From Setaria digitata (Eukaryota; Nematoda; Chromadorea; Rhabditida; Setariidae), in contig RCAB01000032.1 in NCBI GenBank assembly GCA_003640385.1, positions 214,480 through 278,479 on the forward strand: 64,000 bases of DNA, given 5' to 3'. Position numbers and translations under genes: made by a program. This document shows, piece after piece, positions 24,448-42,600 of the stretch. The notes under the pieces were generated by a model that saw nothing but the letters and a program-made list of their open reading frames with translations, was not told the DNA's origin and searched no databases. The first letter of the stretch is position 1. Each line of letters opens with the position of its first letter.

Positions 24448-26290
24448 TCACCTTTCACTGTTATCAAATCTTCTACTAATTAAAAAAAAAAAAAAAAACC
24501 AACCGGACACCAGCATTTTCGATACAGCGGCAAAGTTCCTGGAGAGGTTTTGTAGTAACACCACTACGGAGAGCACAACTTCTGATCGTTTGAACCACAA
24601 CATTATCAGACGGTAAATCAAGGACACAGCTGGAAGTGAATGTTGTTAAATTTAGAAATTTAATTTAATTTAGAAGCTGGCGTTTTAATGGTGCGCTTAT
24701 TGGATTTTTTAGGATTTCAGTAATCAAATATTATTGCTTGAAATTTGTGAGAATTTAGTACTAAGTTTGGCCGTACAAGAAAGAATTGTGAATTCTTTAG
24801 AAGCCAAAGAATGGAAAGAAAGTGAAAAGTAGTAAAAGATACAGCGGAGAACAATTTTGCAATTTTTTCCCCATACAAGATTGGAAACATCTGAAAAACC
24901 GTCGTCCTTGTGATAACAGATTGGTCATTTGATCTGCGATTCCTGAAAAGTATTGCCTCACTGATTGCTCTATTTTAAATTAAATGAAATGTTTCGGATT
25001 TAAATTCCCATCACACTTTTCATCCAATACTCTCCTCGCAAAACTTCCGCCTAACTTCAATTCCTCAGATGTTCAAGAATGTTTAGAAGACTTTTAACAA
25101 ATTTTGTAAAAAAGAGCCATAGAAAAGTTGACGAGAAGGAATTGTTGCTGTTGAAGATGAAATGTTATTTATATTCGCATATTCAACGGATGCTGTTTGA
25201 TGGTCTTTTCTGCAACGAATTTAAAAAAAAAAAAAAAAAAAAGAATGAAGTGAACGGGTTACCCATTCTTCGTAGTTCCTTATTCACTTCATTCATAGCA
25301 GCAATTTCAATTGTTTTCGTATACCGCCGTGGTAGCGTTTTTGGTGGTCCTCTTGCGCATCTAAAAACACACTAATGCAAGTTTGAAAATGGACAAATGG
25401 TTAAAGAGATGATGTGCTGATTACATTTCCAAACTAAACAGTCACATCTTTCCGTCTTCTAACATACTCCTAGCCTAGTCTTCAAGAGTTGTCAACAGTC
25501 GCTTCGCTTGTTCTAATTATCATATTTGTTCGACTACCAATATTACAAACTGCAACAAATGGAAGACGAATCACTGTACCGAATTACGATTTAGGGATAG
25601 GAATGGAGAAACGTACGCGTTGCTGAAAGAATCCTGGACACACTTCAGAGTTCTATCTATTATTGGTTGTCTTTGTCGGAAGCAAGCACGAATTTGTTGA
25701 AAGCTACCACCAATAGCAGAAGCAAATTTCTAGAATTAACTTGCAAACAAGAAAGAACTTGAAGTTGGAGTAAGGTAAAAAAATGTTTTGAATACTCGAT
25801 GCAATTCAACAGATAATTAGTAATATTAAAAGTTGTCGCTAATAGTATTGAATAAGTAAATTTGACTAAACGAATCATACCTATTATTTCTCTTCAGTTT
25901 ATAATAAAATTTCAATTTATTATTTATCTGATTTTACAAAGATTTTAGAAGTTAGAGAATGAATGATAAGTATTCTGCAGGTATCAAAATAATTTTACAC
26001 TTGTTTCTCCAATAAGTTTATTGGATATTACCAATCTAAGAGGGAATGTTTTGATAGAGTTCCCTTTTATATATGTATATATAAGAACTATTGCAGGGGC
26101 GATTTTCCATTATATAACAGAGGAGTTAATAATTAATTACCTCACACTGGTCAGCACACGGTGAGATTGCTTGAGCTCCTGCTCTTTGACAAGGGTCTAT
26201 TTCTGAGCATGTGCACTGTCGCATTGTTTCTTGTTGGTGACTTATTCCTATCCACATTTCAATTATCAATAGTGTAATAAAACACTTCAT
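24448..26290 (-). CDS. Secreted cysteine-rich nematode-specific protein (unknown function)
   Basis: Six exons: 26290-26141, 25729-25617, 25360-25263, 24942-24900, 24629-24504 and a tiny last exon 24457-24448; phases join to 179 aa. The last exon (completing R, then E, R, stop) is low confidence. ATG 26290 starts a signal peptide (MKCFITLLIIEMWIGISH). The mature protein is basic with paired cysteines: QCTCSEIDPC, SPCADQCEKF, RACFRQRQ, LKCVQDSF, NACARGPPK, RRCVLDLP, RSCALRSG and LCRCIENAG. There are no other membrane segments. I do not recognise the family; the CTCSE..PC start recalls small secreted nematode proteins but I cannot name one. Short exons make it easy for automatic gene finders to miss. 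An AT-rich upstream flank contains TATATATGTATATATA at about 26070 inside the first intron-side region. Confidence 0.72.
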
Positions 26291-28519
26291 TCTGTTCAGC
26301 GATTTGATTTTCACCACTCAAAAGTGTAGTATTTCTGTAAAATGTGAGCATTTCCAATTAGCGCCTGCACTCTTTCAAATGTATAATTTGGTCGACTTTA
26401 TCACCCGCAATAAGTGATTAGGGATGAAATATGAATGTTAAGTTTAATCTTTTCATCGTACTTAAAAAAAAAAAAAGAATTAAAAGGCTTATGCTATCCG
26501 TGAAGCGTAGTCGTCCTTCCAAAACGGATTATACTGATTCTAGCGGAGCAGCAGGGTCAAAGTATGGCTCGGCATGAATTCAGAAGGGTGTTGTCGAGAA
26601 ATATTTCGTCCTTTGAATTTAAAGTGACATTGGCATGATAATCAAGCCCTTTATAATAACTAGTTCTCCCGTACCATCGAAGAACCAAACAGCTAGTTTT
26701 TCAACCTGAAGAAATGACAGACTGTATACACGACTCGATGGAAACGACATAAGTGACGGAGGTAAAGATGAGAAATGATCAGTCGTTCGTCCGAAGATTT
26801 TTCCAAGGAAATAGTTGACGGCAGATGATTGCTATTATTTAACAAATAAACTCATTCCACATTATCCTTTATTAAAAATTGGCTTCTCTATCACTCTTAC
26901 ATCAAATTAATCTAATATATTCTTAAGAGACTACAAATAGACTGCATATATGAAGACATAAGAGAAATCTTATAATTAGATACTGGAATGGAAAGAAATT
27001 TGACTGCAAATTAAATAGCTAGAAGAAAACTACTTCTGCTGCTTCGAAACTAATTTTGACGAGTTCTTGGTTGCCATTTCAAGGATGTGTTCGAAATCAT
27101 AATATATGAGAAAGATGTGGATGTTAAAGTTATTTTGAATTTTTAAAAACTGAAAAATTTGTCAGTTTCGTCATGAAATATTCAAATTTTTTACATTTGA
27201 AGATTTTCAACTTTCTTCTTCATCAATAAAAATGTCATTTCAAAGCAAAAAAAGATCACATATCAACAATTCCGTCAACATTCAAGTGTGAAAATTCTGA
27301 TATAACGAAAGTGATAAGTGCGAAGTTCAATCAGCAAATTGCTCAACTTAAGATGATGATTTGGATCAATTGTTTTGTCAATGATAATGTGAGCTTAATT
27401 TTTGGGTCATTTTCAGATAGTCCACCATGTTTGCAGCAGCTAAGTTCATTTATATTTGATACTTGTTTCTAAGGTGACAAATGAAAAATCGTCGTTGTTT
27501 TGTAAAATTTTCCTCTTTGAATTAAATCTGAATAATGAATCAGTTCACTCTACCAAACATACATTATTTTTATTTTTTTTTTTAAGAATGACTTCAAAAA
27601 ATAAGTTATAAAAACTGGGCGGAAAAAAATAACTGCCTAATATTAGTAGTCAATGCGCTAGTCATACAAAAGAAAAAAATGTTTCAGACGAGTTGTTCCA
27701 AAAATGTTTTTTTTTTTTTTTTTTAATGACTTGCCTTGAAAAAAAATTATTGACATTGTGAAGATTGATACCGAAAACCAGCGAGAAAAGGCAGTAAAGC
27801 AGAATTTCAATTTGATTAATCTCTCAGTTTGTATGTGTTCCCAAACATTTATGTTACAGTGGCATAGCTTCTTTGATATTTTACAAATTTCACAAAACAC
27901 ACTAGAATGATCCTTTGTGTTTCAGTGCATTTTATTAGCATTCTTTCTGGCTAAATTCGTTTCATCGTAGGAGTTATTATCAGTTGCTGAAATTTAAACT
28001 TTGAGAACAAACCCAACAGCACAACAGAAATGACTGGTAATTTTGGCAAGAGACTATTTTGAGGTTTGCACAAATGCCAGATGAAAAATAAATTAGCAAC
28101 ATTTTACTAAATATCTTCTAGAACATGGGCAATATTCAGTCTGAAATAAAATAATTCGTTGGAATTGCAATAATTTTATTTGAAGACTGCCTTATTTACC
28201 ACTTCTTTCAATTTCTAAAAAAATCTATGAAATCACTTTTTGATGAAGTTTATTATACAATGTCAATCTTAGCACATAATCAGACTACAATCGCCTTAGT
28301 GAACTTTCCTGTATACTTCACTTCTAATTATCAATTTCATTTAAATCAAAAACCCGATGTTCATTTAAATTTTTCAGCATTTTTTTGTTAAATTTAGTTA
28401 GGAAAAAAAAATGATTATTTGAATGATTTGCAAGCAAAGACTACTAACATTTAGTATATTTTTAGCTAATCAAATTCAGACCCTAAATTTGCAATACGTT
28501 TGGAGAACAGGTCAAACAC
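26291..28519. other. Divergent spacer between cysteine-rich gene and GNAT gene
   Basis: Probably holds both promoters. A GC-richer patch at 26490-26580 has a 28-codon plus-strand frame (MLSVKRSRPSKTDYTDSSGA...) that I cannot link to any gene. A sequence ATTCAG at 28476-28481 lies 39 bases before the GNAT ATG and could be a trans-splice acceptor. Confidence 0.45.
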
Positions 28520-29196
28520 ATGAAATCACCTGACCATATAAAATTAGAACCACTCAAGGAAGTCTTAAAGCGTCAGATACCTATAAATGTTGGTGAACCA
28601 ATACCTATGATAGTATATGATATCGATCATCCTAAAAATTGTGGGGATCCTTGGATTGGTGCATATTCAAAGCACGGTTTCTGGTACAAATTCACTGATG
28701 GCACCAATGATGATTATGAGAAAGTAAGTGCTTTTGATATTTCTCCATTAATATACAGGTATCATTTTCTGGTACTGATCAGTCAGTATTCCGGTATGAT
28801 CGATCAGTATATCTATGCCTTATTATTAAATAATACATATTGTAATAAGGTAAAAAGCACATTCCATACATATCTCACTTCAAGCAAAGCATTTTATAGG
28901 GAAATTTTTTTAGGTAGTCGCTCGGGCATATGAAAGTGACTCGTATAAAATTGATTATGGGTCGATGAAGGTGTGGAAAAATGCAGCTTTCTTCAATTGC
29001 AAATTCATTGTCGCTAAAAATCAAAGTAAAGTATTAATTGTTTCTTATTAAAGTCTTTTTTTTTCTACGTAGCTAAGGTAGGAACTACAAATTAATTATT
29101 ATTGACAGTTGTTCAGTGAAATTTATTTGGATCATCTTTTCCTTTTTGTCAAATTATAAAATTTACTTTCTCTTTTTGTTTTGTTTTCCATTTCTT

Positions 29197-29231
<35 letters not shown>

Positions 29232-32114
29232 TTAGTGAAGAATGATTTATAACTATTTCATTTGTTTGCAAGGCATCACAAAATGTACCATAGAAGTCAA
29301 TAATTCATGAAAACGAAATCATTAACCTCTAGCTGTTGTAGTGGGTGATGGCATATTTGAAATGATATTTTAGGTTAGAGCTAAATTTATGGGTCAAACA
29401 GTTAACACTACTTTGTTGATGAAAAAGCCAATTCGAGTTTTCTTCTAAACAAAAATAGTGGGATGTTATCAGATGTACTGATTATTTGAAAAACTGCCAC
29501 AACTTTGTTGAAGAAATGTTTTCATACACTTGTTTGTTTTGCAGGTGATGAAGTTCTTGGCAGCATAGCGGTTGCCTGTTTCAACAATTTTGCGGTTATC
29601 GGCGTGTACTATGTAATCGAAGAGTATCGACATTCAGGTATCGGAAGCAAACTTTTCAAAGAAGCATTAAAAAATGTCAGTGGCAACCAAACAGTCATAT
29701 TTCATTCAAGTAATTTTTACGTCGTTTTTTTTGTTTAAAAAAAAAAAAAAAAAAAAATAGTTAATGTGGATAGGGAAAATTTTGAAAGAAAATCAGTATA
29801 AAAAGACTGGTGGATATGTCACGGATGTGAACTTGGTAACTTTGTGAATATAATAACGTCGAGTGAAAGTGTAACACACAGAGATTTGAGTTCAATTCAT
29901 ACTATTAAAAGTCCAGGACAAGATTCTATACTTATAATTTTATTACTCAAATGACATTGATCAAGTGACTAAATAATTTAGCATTTAAGTGATTAGATGA
30001 AACTTCTTTCTAATAACACCACTTCAGATGTCTTTTATAATCTATATTTCATTTTTTTTTTATTTCTTTTCAATAATTTTCTAAAACAGTCGCCAGTATT
30101 GAGTATCGGTTAGTGATGTACTTTGAATTTGTGCAGTATTTTTTCAAATTTTAAATGTTGAAATATGCTGCTCCGATGTTTTTTTACTCGCAACAATGAT
30201 CGAATCGAGTTGTTTTAAAAAACTGCTACTTGAAATATATGAGCTGAATAATCGAATCAATCAAAAATACTTTCTACCAAGTTTTGATAAGTTAAACAAG
30301 TTTTCAAGGCTTTAATTTCTGAAATTTTTTCCTCTTTTTCTTTTTTTTTTTTCTTTTAAATTAATAATTACTAAGCCTTTGTATTTCGTTATTCAGTGTC
30401 ACATTTGGCTAGTAAATGCTGTCGTTTTGGTCTTGCAATTTCATTACAACAAAAGTGGAAATTTGTTACATATCAGATCAGCAACCCATCAGCTTTTCCC
30501 ACTCTTCAGGTTTTGATAATTATGTTTTATTGGTTTCTTCGACTATTACTACCAATTGATATCAAACAAATGTGATTATTATTCGACTCATGGAAAATGG
30601 AGATGAAATTTCCAGGAAAGAGAAGTTACAATTGTTAAATACAGTGATCTTTCGGAAGCCGAATTAGTGGCGTTGATGAGATATGATACTGACGTGGTAC
30701 ATCTGAATCGGAATCTCTGGTTGAGGGAATGGCTTCAACGAGAAAATCTCAATGTTTGTATTGCGTTTAAAGAGGTAAGTATTCTACGACTCATTTAGTT
30801 TCATTCAAATCTCGATTATTTATACTCTGCTCCGTTTCTTCCTCATTTTCCTTTTCTTCTACTCAGCCACATGACCAGGCAAAGACAATTTTTCAGAATA
30901 CAATCGTTGGGTACGGATGTTCGAGAGAGGTAGCTGGAGGCTATGTATTGCCTTTGTTGGTTGGACCGCTCTATGCCGATGATTTCAAGACCGCTAGTGC
31001 TCTACTTCACGCTTCCCTAGAGAAATACTACGTAACTGTTATTGTTATGCTTTGGAAGTCTATTAAATTCCAAGAAGAAATAAAGGACAAGAAAAATAAC
31101 TGGTCGATAAAATTATCATTATCGAAGCAGATACAGCTAAGGATTCCAGTATACTTTGGAACTCATTTTTTAGAAACCAGATGAAGATTACGATTGGGAT
31201 CCAGATATTTTCGCAATATATAGAAGGAATGTATATTTCATAGTACCGGAACAAAATACTCAAATGATAGCATTGATGGACAAATTTAGAGGAGAAGGAG
31301 GAATAGTTAGTAAAGATCGATTATACTATATCGTAAGTGTTTCCTTTTTTCTTTATTAAATATATCATTGAAATTTCTGATCACTGTTAGCTAGGTTTTT
31401 AATGATGATTAGTGGGTAGACTTGCTTTCTTTTCTCATCCTATATTTGATTGCTATAAACTATCAGTAAAAGAACTGTTATTAGAAACGATGATTTGAAT
31501 AGAACTTACAAAGCTGCTTTGATATTCAGCTAACTGAATGTTTTAATGAAAAGACATATTGCACTCTATCAAATAAATGAAATGTTGTTTTCTAGGGTCC
31601 TGTGTTTTTTCTAAATTATCATTTAGTGCAATTCCGCTCATTAATTTTCTTAACTTCCCACCCTTGATAATTTTGCCTCTCTTAAATATTACAACTAACA
31701 TGTTTTCAGTAACTTCCTTGAATAAAAATTATTTTTGTTAGAAATGAAAGGGCACCTTCCTTTCTGAAAACATGAATTTTATACAGAAAGATGATTGATT
31801 TACCGAAGGAGTTACTGTTACCGACAGCTCTCGACAAATGGCATTTTAGTACTGTAGACACACTTTTAAAGTGCTGGGTCAGAATGAAAGACAGAATGTT
31901 CTAAAGGCTACTCACCCACTACTTATAGTTGGACTCCTTACTTTTTGATTTTTGGAAGTAGAGGGAGACAAAATAGGCAAAAGGTGACCTGTACTCTAAC
32001 CTATACTCAACTGCTGTACTTTTATCAAACACAGCATTCTATTAATAAAAGTCCCAGGTGATATACGGAATATCCAAGATGCCACATCCAATTACACAGT
32101 TTATTAGTGAGTGA
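28520..32114 (+). CDS. GNAT N-acetyltransferase with C-terminal Acetyltransf_18/DUF1248-type domain
   Basis: Eight exons: 28520-28723, 28914-29025, 29545-29709, 30397-30509, 30616-30774, 30867-31031, 31174-31332, 32058-32114; phases join to 377 aa. The N-terminal half is a GNAT domain: it contains DEVLGSIAVACF (strand), IGVYYVIEEYRHSGIGSKLF, where R..G.G (RHSGIG) is the acetyl-CoA pyrophosphate-binding motif A, and KEALKN. The C-terminal half has NTIVGYGCSRE, LVGPLYADDFKTASALL and a tail with FIVPEQN, matching the second domain of the nematode-expanded YitH/DUF1248 acetyltransferases. No signal or membrane segment, so cytosolic. The acceptor substrate cannot be told from sequence. The sixth exon could instead start at the TTTTTCAG after 30891, which keeps frame and would drop ten residues. 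Confidence 0.87.
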
Positions 32115-33265
32115 CGTGAGAATTATAAATGGTTAACACTTATTAAAAACCAATCTTCCAGAGAAGTTTGGAAAGTTATATATCAAGATAATTTTCAGAC
32201 TCAGAGTACGCATAATTTGCCAGACGTTGAATTCGAAAGAGTTTTTGCCGTTTCCGACATACACCTATTTCCAATATGAAGTTTAGAAACATCATTCATC
32301 GTCTTTGAGTGATTCATTAATTAACTCCATAATAATTTTGTTCATTTATATATTAATTTTTTGGACGAGTGTTATAACAGTTGATTAAGGATGTCAATTG
32401 GTAGTCACTACTAACAGCAGTTCAAATAAGTAATTTAACGCTATTATAAGTGGATGAAAATATAGGAAGCACTTAAAGGTGAGACTTATAGTTACTTAGC
32501 AGAGTTTCGCAGCTGTTGTATTCCTTTTTCACAAATATGACATGTTGATTTTATGTTTTTATAAATTTTATTCCCGCGATATTCCCATATTACTTTTGTT
32601 TTAAAGGAACAACCAGACTAGAACATTTGAAACAAAAACAAAAGCAAACGGTGGGAAATAATGATTGAGAATTGCACCCATGGAAGACGCAGTAAACCGA
32701 AAAATAAATCAAGACGTCCACAAAAATAAGCTTTAACTATATGTTTACCCATATATAAGTATATTCCAATCCTCAGCTACTTATAACAGATCATTTATTG
32801 GTAAATTTAAGGAGTCCTCAAACTTGGGTAGTTAAACCAGTAAAAACTATAATCTAGTAGAAAATAAAAAGGTTTAATAAAAACTATAACCCCGAAAACT
32901 TCAAATTATCCCATTCTAAGTTAAGGGCCATCACGTTTTTTTCAATCATATTGAAATGATGCGCAAGTTTTACCAGACCGTTAGTTCTTGTCAAAAATGT
33001 GTCGCAACTTCATCTAGTTTCCAACAGCATACGACAAAAAACAAAGTGAAGAGAGTGACTGTTAGCCCACATGATGGAAAATATAATTAAAAGCCATGAA
33101 ATGAGCTGAAATAACTAGCAAACCTTAGCAAAAGTAAGATCATCGACCGATATTTAACTAATCTCAATCGATCATCTATTTTTAATCCAAGGTCTACAGA
33201 TAAAATGGGAGAAATAACTGGAGGAATTCTATCACGAAAAAACACATCACATCAGCAAAAACCGT
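32115..33265. other. Convergent spacer between GNAT gene and ABCE1
   Basis: No coding signal seen. It contains the 3' flanks of two convergent genes. Confidence 0.6.
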
Positions 33266-38564
<5,299 letters not shown>

Positions 38565-39652
38565 TTTACGTTACTGCGGACTCCTCCTTAGCAAAATAAC
38601 TGAAACACTAGAAACAAACAACTGTCTCAGCAATACCCCGATCTAATGATTATTAAACGTCCATCATTTTTTGTCCCTAACTATACTACTGATAATGTAA
38701 AAGCAAGGCATCAGTTCAGCAAGGAGTTAGAAATTTTGAATTAACAATACCTAGAAAGTAGTATTTGGAAACCATTTGTGCCTATAGGATACCAAAATTA
38801 TCACACATCCACTACAACCGAACCACTTAAAAAGAATTTTAGAGCAATTACCGATGTTTCTATTGACAAAAAGGATACCCTTAAACCTTTTCCATTTATT
38901 CCGCACAAGGGAACTGCTATCCGGTATTCTTCTTAGATTATTAGCAGATCTATCTACCCACTCATACTTTGTAAAGTTTTAGGAACAAGTTTTCAGCTCT
39001 AAATAGGATCTATCTATATATATACATATACATAAGCAAATAAAACATTGGCGTCACACCTCAACAGAAAATGATCTTAAAAATTTATAAGATCCCGACG
39101 GGGAAAAATAAATATATTTAATCGAAAACAATGTAATTATTGACTAAAAATAATAAAAAACCACCTGTATCGATTGAAAACTACGATTTTAAATTATGTA
39201 GTCGTGAACCTAATAGCGATAAAATATGCCTTAATTAATGTCGTAAAAATTGAGAGAATTTTAAGATTTCTTCTCACATTCAAAGTTTCGAAACAAAATT
39301 ATTTAGTAGCACAAGTGAAGATCCAGAAAATAGCCTAGTAGCTGCAACAGTAAAAAGACAATTCAACTATATATAATTATTATAAAAGGAAATCGAAAAT
39401 CTCAAGATTTACAGCTTCATTTTATAGCATCCTAGAGACAGGAATCAACAATATTTAAAATACTATAAAAAAACAACTCAGAACAAAGTTTGATTAGTAT
39501 CCTTCCCTCTTCCATCTCCTCCTAAAAAGAAAAAAAAAAACATTTGTAAGGGCAACAAGAAAGATTTTGAAGATACCAATTCTCTTAAGAATCAAGACTG
39601 GAACGAAAAAATTGTATCACTAAAAAAAGACTGAGCTTCAGAAAAAGCCAAA
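38565..39652. other. Spacer between DDX60-like gene and ABCE1
   Basis: About 1.1 kb between two minus-strand genes. AT-rich with no coding signal seen. It should hold the 3' end of the helicase gene and the ABCE1 promoter; the distance is larger than usual for a nematode operon. Confidence 0.6.
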
Positions 39653-42600
39653 TCATTCTGTTGCTCCATGGGAGATATGAACTTTCTGTTTCATCGAAAA
39701 AGCAATGCAGAATTTTTTGTAGTACTCCTCTGCCAACTCCACCATCAGTTCCACAAATGGATCACTAGAGCGACCAATAGCGAGCAGTGCATCACTGATT
39801 TTAAGAAGAGTAGTCTGAAAAAAGCGAGTAAAAGATTTAGCTATAAATAAATGGAGAGATTTATGAATTTTTATACTTCACTAAGAAATATTTTAAAGCC
39901 AATCCTACTGTAGGGTCACCACAAGGAAAAAAGATTGAACGCCACTGAAATTTCAAGCAATTAAAGGAGTTTAATTGTTGCACAATTTTTGCGAGATTCG
40001 AATATTAAAAATAACGCACTGAAAAATCGTGAATTAGGGCCCAAACTCTATTTTCGCTAATCCCGTTATTTCGTTCTAACGCTTTTTTTGACTCCAGACG
40101 CCAAAAATCAACTGCATACGCATTTAAATATACCTGAAAAAAGCCATATTCTTGGTAATATTAACAAACTAAAATTACCAAAAAATACATTTTTAGCAGA
40201 GTTATATTAATAACAAAAGGATTAAGTAAGGACGAATGTCAAAATTGCAGCTTAGATCAAATGAAGTTAAATTAAGCAAAATAATTCGCAATGCTTCCAA
40301 GAATTAATAAATTATCCATTTTTTTTAAAGAATTATGCACTCGATATAAATGACAGATTTATTGCTAAGCTAAGCATTTGCATTCATCTAAGGTTTACCG
40401 TTTTGTAAAATTCGATAAATAAAATTTAGAAAAAAGTCTCTTACTTTTCGACCACGGTGATCAACCGGGTTTAGTGAGCGAGCTGGTACAAATGCTTCGT
40501 CAAAAAGCAAATAATCATGGTATGGATGAACAATGTTTGATGGGAACATCGAAACTGATGAATCAGAATAGCCAGTGAGAGAGAATACTTCACCCTTAAA
40601 AGTTGAAATTTATAAAGATCCATAACTAACTTTGAAGAGTTTTTTAATTGAAACAAGTCTAACAGGGAGAAATTATCGTAAGAAAAATAACCAGAAGAAC
40701 AAAACTAATACTGTTACCAAAAAAGTTCTCCAACAATTTGATAGCTTAAATAATTTAACCACTGCAAAGACTGCAACCCGCAATGCAGTGGGAGTATGCA
40801 AGATTTCTGAACAATCTGCGGTAATGAATATGCAACTGATGGTATCATAGGGTGGGTTTAACAATTTGCAAGCTTTTGGGGCATCAGCATGGGATGGAAT
40901 TTCCAAAATAAACTAAACAAATTGCAATTAATATGGAACAAGGTTAAACACTGATCTGAATACTTACCAGAAGACGGTTGTTGGGACTTGATAATCCCAT
41001 GAACTCGCGATATAAGTTTTCCACTTTAATAGTATACTGTTCTACCAGGTAAGCGCAACTGTCGGGCAAAGGTTTTAAGAAAATCTGCAAATTCCAAGGT
41101 AACTTTTTTATTGAAATAGAAAAGTCCTCAAGTATTGATTATTTTCACTTTTTAATAAGTTTACGACGAGTTAATGACAGCTGAAAACGAACAAATCTGA
41201 AATTTCAGCGCAATATATTTCACTTAGTTATTAGAATATGAATAAACATTTCGTGCATATTGCTTGTCTCAAACAAAATTAGATGGTAGAGATCAGTAAG
41301 ATCTACTATCATATAATTTACAATTTAATTCAAAAGCAAAGAGTAAAAAGTTTAGATACTGAATCGTATCTTTTTAAAACACAATTGAATGTGGTCTTTT
41401 GACTATATAAGCATGAACTAACCTCTGAATCACCTGTTGATGGATAGGAATTCTTGTTGTTAGGATCCCAACTAAGCGGTAAACGCAAATTAGTGAACAG
41501 ATGTGCAAAAACCAAGATCAGTCGTGTTTTTACTTCTTCTCTTGATGTCATACTGCCTTCGCACAATTTATGGAATGCGCCATTTTGGAGAAGATGCGCA
41601 AAAAGAAGATTACCGGGCTCATTGGCTGATAAATGACATACCAGAGAAGCCAGACCGCTTAACTCGCCCTAAATATATTAAAACATTCTGAATGTGATGT
41701 TTTCAATGTGATGCCCTGTGATGTTTCAAATTGTTAGATAATAAGAAAATATCAGAAGAACGAACAAGAGAACGAACTTTATGATTCAACAAATTGAGTG
41801 AACGCAATAACTGGACGGCAAAAAGTGTATATAACTTAAGCTGCTTCTGTACAGCTGATGATACTTCGGCACGTGTATGCAAAATAAAAGAATTTGTCAA
41901 GAGCGATAAAGCCGTCTAAAAAATACATAATATGCAGTAGTCTGAAAATTAACTACACATGACGGCAATACGATGCTACATCTCACTCAATGTTTATGAA
42001 CTTCATTTAAGTTTTCATAATGGAAATGGAGTTTTTTAAAGGGTTCTGAATTGTGAATCCACTTCTAACAAAATGAAGCATAAGCTTCAGTCACTTCAGC
42101 AGTGGAAAGTCATAAATAATATGCTTCGTGTTGTGAAAAAGGTAAAATATAATTGCAAGTAACATAAAGTTGACAGGCTTACTCGTAATCTAAGCTGAAA
42201 CGGTGAAATTTTCTGATTTCCGAACCGCAGTTCATCTGAAAAAAAAGTAGTGAAAAATTTATGGAACTTAACAATAGATTAGACCAAAAAATTATACTCT
42301 TTCGAACTTGTGCTGTCTAAACTTCGATATTTTTTGGTTGGATAAAAAAAAAAAAAAAAAAATAAAGTACAGCAAGAAAGTTGCAAGAAGTTGCATGATT
42401 TATACTAATGGATGATGTGCTAAGACATAGCGGACCATATGCATGACATATATGTTGCGATTGCACCACCGAAATAAGCTCGACTTGTAAACGACAATGT
42501 AGGTATTTTTATAGTGAATCGAACATATACATATACATTTCAATACCTGAACAAGCAAACCGTGTAAACGTTAAACTTACTCATCACACTGTCCTGCTGG

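Noticed and set aside
25079..25375. Plus-strand open frame of 98 codons
   Set aside because: It is antisense to an exon of the cysteine-rich gene and includes a poly(A)-derived lysine run.
40632..40850. Plus-strand frame of 72 codons
   Set aside because: Antisense to a DDX60-like exon (40912-40760) and its intron.
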